Shown here: piece by piece, positions 60,358 through 64,000 of the stretch
How positions within the stretch are numbered: position 1 is the stretch's first letter
How the letters are laid out: every line of letters begins with the position of its first letter
NCBI RefSeq assembly: GCF_042429765.1
Contig: NZ_JBHLZU010000011.1
Location: 248,001 to 312,000 of the forward strand
Length of the DNA: 64,000 nt
From: Allokutzneria oryzae
GTDB lineage: Bacteria > Actinomycetota > Actinomycetes > Mycobacteriales > Pseudonocardiaceae
Reading direction: 5' to 3'
Notes under the pieces: generated by a model
What the model saw: the letters and a program-made list of their open reading frames with translations, nothing else
Told to the model about the DNA's origin: nothing
The model's database searches: none
Made by a program: the position numbers and the translations under genes

Positions 60358-60908
60358 TGAGACTCGTCCTCGTCGGCCCGCCAGGAGCGGGCAAGGGAAC
60401 ACAGGCCACGGTGCTGAGCGAGAAGCTCGGCGTGCCCCACATCTCCACCGGTGACCTGTTCAGGGCGAACATCGGCCAGCTCACCCCGCTCGGCCAGGAG
60501 GCCAAGCGCTACCTGGACACCGGCGAACTGGTCCCGGACTCGGTCACCAACGCGATGGTCGAGGACCGGCTCGCGCAGCCGGACGCGGCCAACGGCTTCC
60601 TGCTCGACGGCTTCCCGCGCAACACCGTCCAGGCGGAGGTGCTCGGCGAGCTGCTCTCGGCAAAGGGCACCAAGCTCGACGCGGTGCTGCAGTTCGACAT
60701 CGCCGAGGACATCGTGGTGGAGCGGTTGCTGGCCCGTGGCCGCGCCGACGACACCGAGGAGATCATCCGCAGGCGGCAGCAGATCTACCGCTCGGAGACC
60801 GCTCCGCTGCTCGACCACTACCGCGGCATCCTGATCACCATCGACGCCGTCGGCTCGGTCGAGGACATCTCCGAGCGCGCTCTCAAGGCGCTTCGCGCGG
60901 ACGGGTGA
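60357..60908 (+). CDS. adk: Adenylate kinase
   Basis: 183 residues from GTG 60357. P-loop GPPGAGKGT, STGDLFRANI, LLDGFPRNTVQAEVL and LLARGRADDTEEIIRRR. The short lid lacks the zinc-binding insert of long-type enzymes, as in mycobacteria. It makes 2 ADP from AMP and ATP. It overlaps map by 4 bases. Confidence 0.97.
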
Positions 60909-61705
60909 GCCGAGTGCTGAAGCGTGGGCGCGGTATCGAGCTGAAGACCCGTGGCGAGCTGGAGGCCATGCGGGCCGCCGGTCTCGTGGTGGCCAGAGCG
61001 CTGGCGGCGGTCAGTGCCGCGGCCAAGCCCGGTGTCAGCACGCTCGAACTCGACGAGCTGGCCGAGCAGACCATCCGGGACGCGGGTGCGGTGCCCTCCT
61101 TCAAGGGTTACCACGGCTTCCCCGGGAGCATCTGCGCGTCGGTGAACGAGCAGGTCGTGCACGGCATCCCGAACCGGGCCCAGGTCCTGGTCGAGGGCGA
61201 CCTGCTCTCGGTGGACTGCGGCGCGATCCTGGACAACTGGCACGGTGACTCCGCGGTCACGCTGGCCATCGGTGCCATCACCCAGGCCGAGCAGGAGCTC
61301 TCCGACGCCACGCGTGCCTCGATGTGGGCCGGGATCGAGCAGGTCCGCGCCGACAACCGGCTGACCGACATCTCCTTCGCGATCGAGAGCTCGGTCAACG
61401 CCTCGGAGGAGAAGGACGGCAGGAGCTACGGCATCGTCGACGGCTACGGCGGTCACGGCATCGGCTCCCAGATGCACATGGAGCCGTTCCTGCCCAACAT
61501 GGGCAAGCCGGGCAAGGGGCCGAGGCTGCGCGTGGGCATGGCGCTCGCGGTCGAGCCGATGCTGACCCTGGGCACCGACCGCACCGAGGAGCTCTCCGAC
61601 GGCTGGACGGTGATCACCACCGACGGCACGCGCGCCGCGCACTGGGAGCACACCGTCGCGGTCACCGAAGACGGCCCCTGGGTGCTCACCGCCCCCGAGA
61701 GCTAG
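60905..61705 (+). CDS. map: Type I methionine aminopeptidase
   Basis: 266 residues from GTG 60905. Metal ligands are found in LSVDCGAILDNWHGDSAVT (two Asp), GHGIG (His), EPMLTLG (Glu) and WEHTVAVTEDG (Glu). It lacks the N-terminal SH3-binding extension, so the short housekeeping form. It removes initiator Met. A terminator follows. Confidence 0.96.
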   Translation: MSRVLKRGRGIELKTRGELEAMRAAGLVVARALAAVSAAAKPGVSTLELDELAEQTIRDAGAVPSFKGYHGFPGSICASVNEQVVHGIPNRAQVLVEGDLLSVDCGAILDNWHGDSAVTLAIGAITQAEQELSDATRASMWAGIEQVRADNRLTDISFAIESSVNASEEKDGRSYGIVDGYGGHGIGSQMHMEPFLPNMGKPGKGPRLRVGMALAVEPMLTLGTDRTEELSDGWTVITTDGTRAAHWEHTVAVTEDGPWVLTAPES

Positions 61706-61721
61706 TACGCGAAGGCTTTCC

Positions 61722-61762
61722 GCTCGCCCCCGCACCGGTTTCCGGTGCGGGGGCGAGCGCGT
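61722..61762 (+). terminator. Terminator of secY-adk-map
   Basis: Perfect 17-base-pair stem: GCTCGCCCCCGCACCGG (61722-61738) with 61742-61758, around a TTT loop. Confidence 0.88.
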
Positions 61763-61947
61763 TCGCGCCTTCTCCGGGCGGCGTCGAGGTGGCGGCGGCC
61801 CGACCAGCGCCGTGCGTGGGCGGCGCCCGCTCAGGTGCTGGTCCGCGCGGCCGTGCGGCTACCTCCCACGGGGGTGTTCCGGAATACACATCGCGGATGA
61901 CGACTGTGTCCTTCGCCAACTGAAACTCTGCAGACGTGGGCGAATCC

Positions 61948-62112
61948 ATGCGGACGTGGCTGGGGGCCAGCCTCGTCATGATCGCGGTGTGGTCGGTTAC
62001 CGGCCTGGTCACCGGCGGTTTGGGGTATCCGTGGTTCGTCTGGCCGGTGGGGGTCTGGGGCGCGCTGGAGGTGCTGTCCTGGGCCGGTGAACGGCACCGC
62101 GAGCGCTCCTGA
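61948..62112 (+). CDS. Small 2TM-type membrane protein
   Basis: 54 residues from ATG 61948 (GTG 61936 possible, adding four). It reads RTWLGASLVMIAVWSVTGLV then GYPWFVWPVGVWGALEVLSW and ends ERHRERS. Two hydrophobic helices joined by a short Gly/Pro/Trp turn resemble the 2TM domain, a small actinobacterial family of unknown function. A frame stop at 61921 rules out a longer version. No strong ribosome site, so confidence is moderate. Confidence 0.55.
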   Translation: MRTWLGASLVMIAVWSVTGLVTGGLGYPWFVWPVGVWGALEVLSWAGERHRERS

Positions 62113-62123
62113 CCAGGGGTCGG

Positions 62124-62153
62124 TTTGGCCTGCCAGTGCGGGGCGCTTACACT
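62124..62153 (+). promoter_or_regulatory. Probable promoter of infA-rpmJ-rpsM-rpsK-rpsD
   Basis: TTTGGC (62124-62129), 18 bases, TACACT (62148-62153). The leader to infA would be about 185 bases. Confidence 0.45.
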
Positions 62154-62344
62154 ATTGGGACGGCGCGTCCGTCGCGCTGGCTCTTATTGCGCCTGACTCC
62201 ATAGTGGTATGCGGGTTCTCACCCCTCCCTCCGTGATCGGGCTCGACAGGATCCTCACGTTGCGGACGTCCGCGCCCGGCCACCGGCTCGCGCCGGAACC
62301 CGGGCACGTCAGATGATCTGTCACCGTCACGAAACGCGGAGGAC

Positions 62345-62566
62345 ATGGGCAAGAAGGACGGGGCCATTGAGGTCGAGGGCCGCGTGGTCGAGCCTCTCCC
62401 CAACGCGATGTTTCGCGTTGAGCTGGAGAACGGTCACAAGGTCCTCGCGCACATCAGCGGCAAGATGCGGCAGCACTACATCCGCATCCTGCCCGAGGAC
62501 CGGGTAGTCGTGGAGCTCTCGCCCTACGACCTGTCCCGCGGCCGCATCGTCTACCGCTACAAGTGA
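62345..62566 (+). CDS. infA: Translation initiation factor IF-1
   Basis: 73 residues with GCGGAGG upstream. S1/OB fold: EGRVVEPLPNAMFRVELENG, then VLAHISGKMRQHYIRILPED. It blocks the A site during initiation. First gene of its unit. Confidence 0.97.
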   Translation: MGKKDGAIEVEGRVVEPLPNAMFRVELENGHKVLAHISGKMRQHYIRILPEDRVVVELSPYDLSRGRIVYRYK

Positions 62567-62621
62567 CCTCCACGGTGTCCGGACGCGATCCGGACACGCG
62601 GCCAAGCAGGAGTGCACGACC

Positions 62622-62735
62622 GTGAAGGTCCAGCCGAGCGTCAAGAAGATCTGCGACAAGTGCAAGGTGATCCGCCGTCACGGCCGGGTCATGGTGATCT
62701 GCGAGAACCTGCGCCACAAGCAGCGTCAGGGCTGA
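62622..62735 (+). CDS. rpmJ: 50S ribosomal protein L36
   Basis: 37 residues from GTG 62622: VKVQPSVKKICDKCKVIRRH then GRVMVICENLRHKQRQG. Zinc ligands Cys 11, Cys 14, Cys 27 and a C-terminal His are present, so the zinc form. GCAGGAG lies ten bases upstream. Confidence 0.96.
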   Translation: MKVQPSVKKICDKCKVIRRHGRVMVICENLRHKQRQG

Positions 62736-62900
62736 TCACTCGCTCGTCGCGGTTAGACGACACAACACAAGCCTCCTCGTACCTGTTCGCGCCGTAGCTG
62801 GCGCGGGACACACCCCCGGACTTCAGGCCGGGGCCCGGGACCACGGTTCCGGGACGGGCGGGGAGAAGACCTGAAGCGATCACAGGAGCTAGAGAGCCGT

Positions 62901-63281
62901 ATGGCACGTCTTTCTGGCGTCGATCTCCCCCGCGAGAAGCGGATGGAGATCGCGCTGACCTACATCTTCGGCATCGGCCGAACCCGCTCCAAGGAGATCC
63001 TTGCCGCGACGGGCGTCAGCCCGGACCTGCGCGCCAAGGACCTCGGCGACGACGAGCTCGTCAAGCTGCGGGACTACATCGAGAACAACTTCAAGGTCGA
63101 GGGTGATCTCCGCCGCGAGGTCGCGGCCGACATTCGCCGCAAGGTCGAAATCGGCTGCTACGAGGGTCTGCGGCACCGTCGCAACCTGCCCGTGCGTGGT
63201 CAGCGGACCAAGACCAACGCCCGCACCCGCAAGGGCCCGAAGAAGACGGTCGCCGGCAAGAAGAAGGCCGGTAAGAAGTAA
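62901..63281 (+). CDS. rpsM: 30S ribosomal protein S13
   Basis: 126 residues. ARLSGVDLPREKRMEIALTY, then YEGLRHRRNLPVRGQRTKTN. It bridges to L5 and contacts tRNA. The 165-base gap before it holds no gene. Confidence 0.97.
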   Translation: MARLSGVDLPREKRMEIALTYIFGIGRTRSKEILAATGVSPDLRAKDLGDDELVKLRDYIENNFKVEGDLRREVAADIRRKVEIGCYEGLRHRRNLPVRGQRTKTNARTRKGPKKTVAGKKKAGKK

Positions 63282-63312
63282 GACCCCGCGTAGCTAGGAG
63301 ATCAGAAGCACC

Positions 63313-63720
63313 ATGCCTCCCAAGTCCCGCCAGGGCGCCGGGGTCAAGAAGATCCGGCGTAAGGAAAAGAAGAACGTCTCTCATGGGCACGCCCACATCA
63401 AGAGCACGTTCAACAACACCATCGTCTCCATCACGGACCCGAACGGCGCCGTGATCTCCTGGGCCTCCGCCGGCCACGTCGGCTTCAAGGGCTCCAGGAA
63501 GTCCACCCCGTTCGCCGCCCAGATGGCCGCCGAGAACGCCGCCCGCAAGGCCGCCGAGCACGGCATGCGCAAGGTGGACGTGTTCGTCAAGGGTCCCGGC
63601 TCCGGCCGTGAGACCGCGATCCGTTCGCTGCAGGCCGCCGGCCTGGAGGTCGGCACCATCCAGGACGTGACCCCGCAGCCGCACAACGGTTGCCGCCCGC
63701 CCAAGCGGCGTCGGGTCTGA
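63313..63720 (+). CDS. rpsK: 30S ribosomal protein S11
   Basis: 135 residues. KSTFNNTIVSITDPNGAVIS, then VFVKGPGSGRETAIRSLQAA and TPQPHNGCRPPKRRRV. It lines the mRNA exit. Confidence 0.97.
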   Translation: MPPKSRQGAGVKKIRRKEKKNVSHGHAHIKSTFNNTIVSITDPNGAVISWASAGHVGFKGSRKSTPFAAQMAAENAARKAAEHGMRKVDVFVKGPGSGRETAIRSLQAAGLEVGTIQDVTPQPHNGCRPPKRRRV

Positions 63721-63743
63721 GCGCGGGAGAGGAGTAAAAAAAG

Positions 63744-64000
63744 ATGGCACGCTACACCGGTCCCGCGACTCGCAAGTCCCGTCGGCTCAAGGTCGACCTC
63801 ATCGGGGGCGACAAGGCCTTCGAGCGCCGTCCTTACCCGCCCGGCCAGCACGGCCGCACGCGGATCAAGGAGAGCGAGTACCTGCTCCAGACGCAGGAGA
63901 AGCAGAAGGCTCGCTTCACCTACAACGTCCTGGAGCGGCAGTTCCGCCGCTACTACGAGGAAGCCGTTCGTCTCCCCGGCAAGACCGGTGAGAACCTGCT
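63744..64000 (+). CDS. rpsD: 30S ribosomal protein S4 (cut by window end)
   Basis: The first 85 residues are visible: MARYTGPATRKSRRLKVDLI, then PYPPGQHGRTRIKESEYLLQ and LERQFRRYYEEAVRLPGKTG. The N-terminal zinc cysteines of some S4 proteins are absent, so this is the zinc-free form. AGAGGAG lies upstream. Confidence 0.95.
   Translation, partial: MARYTGPATRKSRRLKVDLIGGDKAFERRPYPPGQHGRTRIKESEYLLQTQEKQKARFTYNVLERQFRRYYEEAVRLPGKTGENL

Noticed and set aside
61897..61923. Tiny frame MTTVSFAN before the small membrane protein
   Set aside because: Eight codons with no ribosome site and no amino-acid bias that would suggest a leader peptide.

Overview
The window is high-GC actinobacterial chromosome. 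Strong GC bias at third codon positions, frequent GTG and TTG starts, tRNA genes without encoded CCA, a complete mce operon, HadA/HadB-like hydratases beside rpmG, and WXG100/YbaB modules all point to an actinomycete. Pseudonocardiales is the best guess. The lineage is an inference from gene content and order, not a computed placement.

1-12.9 kb is mostly accessory or metabolic: a partial Lrp regulator divergent from dimethylargininase, a LysR regulator divergent from a small membrane protein, a GntR regulator divergent from an orphan three-gene NuoB/NuoC/NuoI-like module, an HtpX protease, rmlA, yajQ, tRNA-Tyr, a secreted subtilisin inhibitor and a membrane GGDEF-EAL protein. 12.9-20.5 kb is conserved: tRNA-Thr, tRNA-Met, rpmG, hadA/hadB-like genes, an aspartate aminotransferase, tRNA-Trp, secE, nusG, rplA, then rplJ-rplL. 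rplK (L11), normally between nusG and rplA, is missing; only 86 bases lie there.

20.6-32.0 kb is one long mce lipid-importer operon: MceG ATPase, two YrbE permeases, MceA-F and two Mce-associated proteins, mostly with 4-base start/stop overlaps. 32.0-33.7 kb holds a small membrane protein, a broken WXG100-type gene and its small partner. rpoB and rpoC follow (34.1-41.6 kb), then a minus-strand YbaB / EspC-like / large WXG-like trio (41.8-43.7 kb).

44.2 kb to the end is ribosomal and translational: rpsL-rpsG-fusA-tuf; rpsJ-rplC-rplD-rplW-rplB-rpsS-rplV-rpsC-rplP-rpmC-rpsQ; rplN-rplX-rplE-rpsN-rpsH-rplF-rplR-rpsE-rpmD-rplO; secY-adk-map; infA-rpmJ-rpsM-rpsK-rpsD (cut by the window end). Strong hairpins separate these transcription units.

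Most notable: the missing rplK with what looks like an L1-type leader still in place, the orphan complex-I-like module with a perfect palindrome beside its regulator, mceG still attached to its mce operon at the place where mycobacteria keep it alone, and two type-VII-like modules on either side of rpoBC, one of them decayed.
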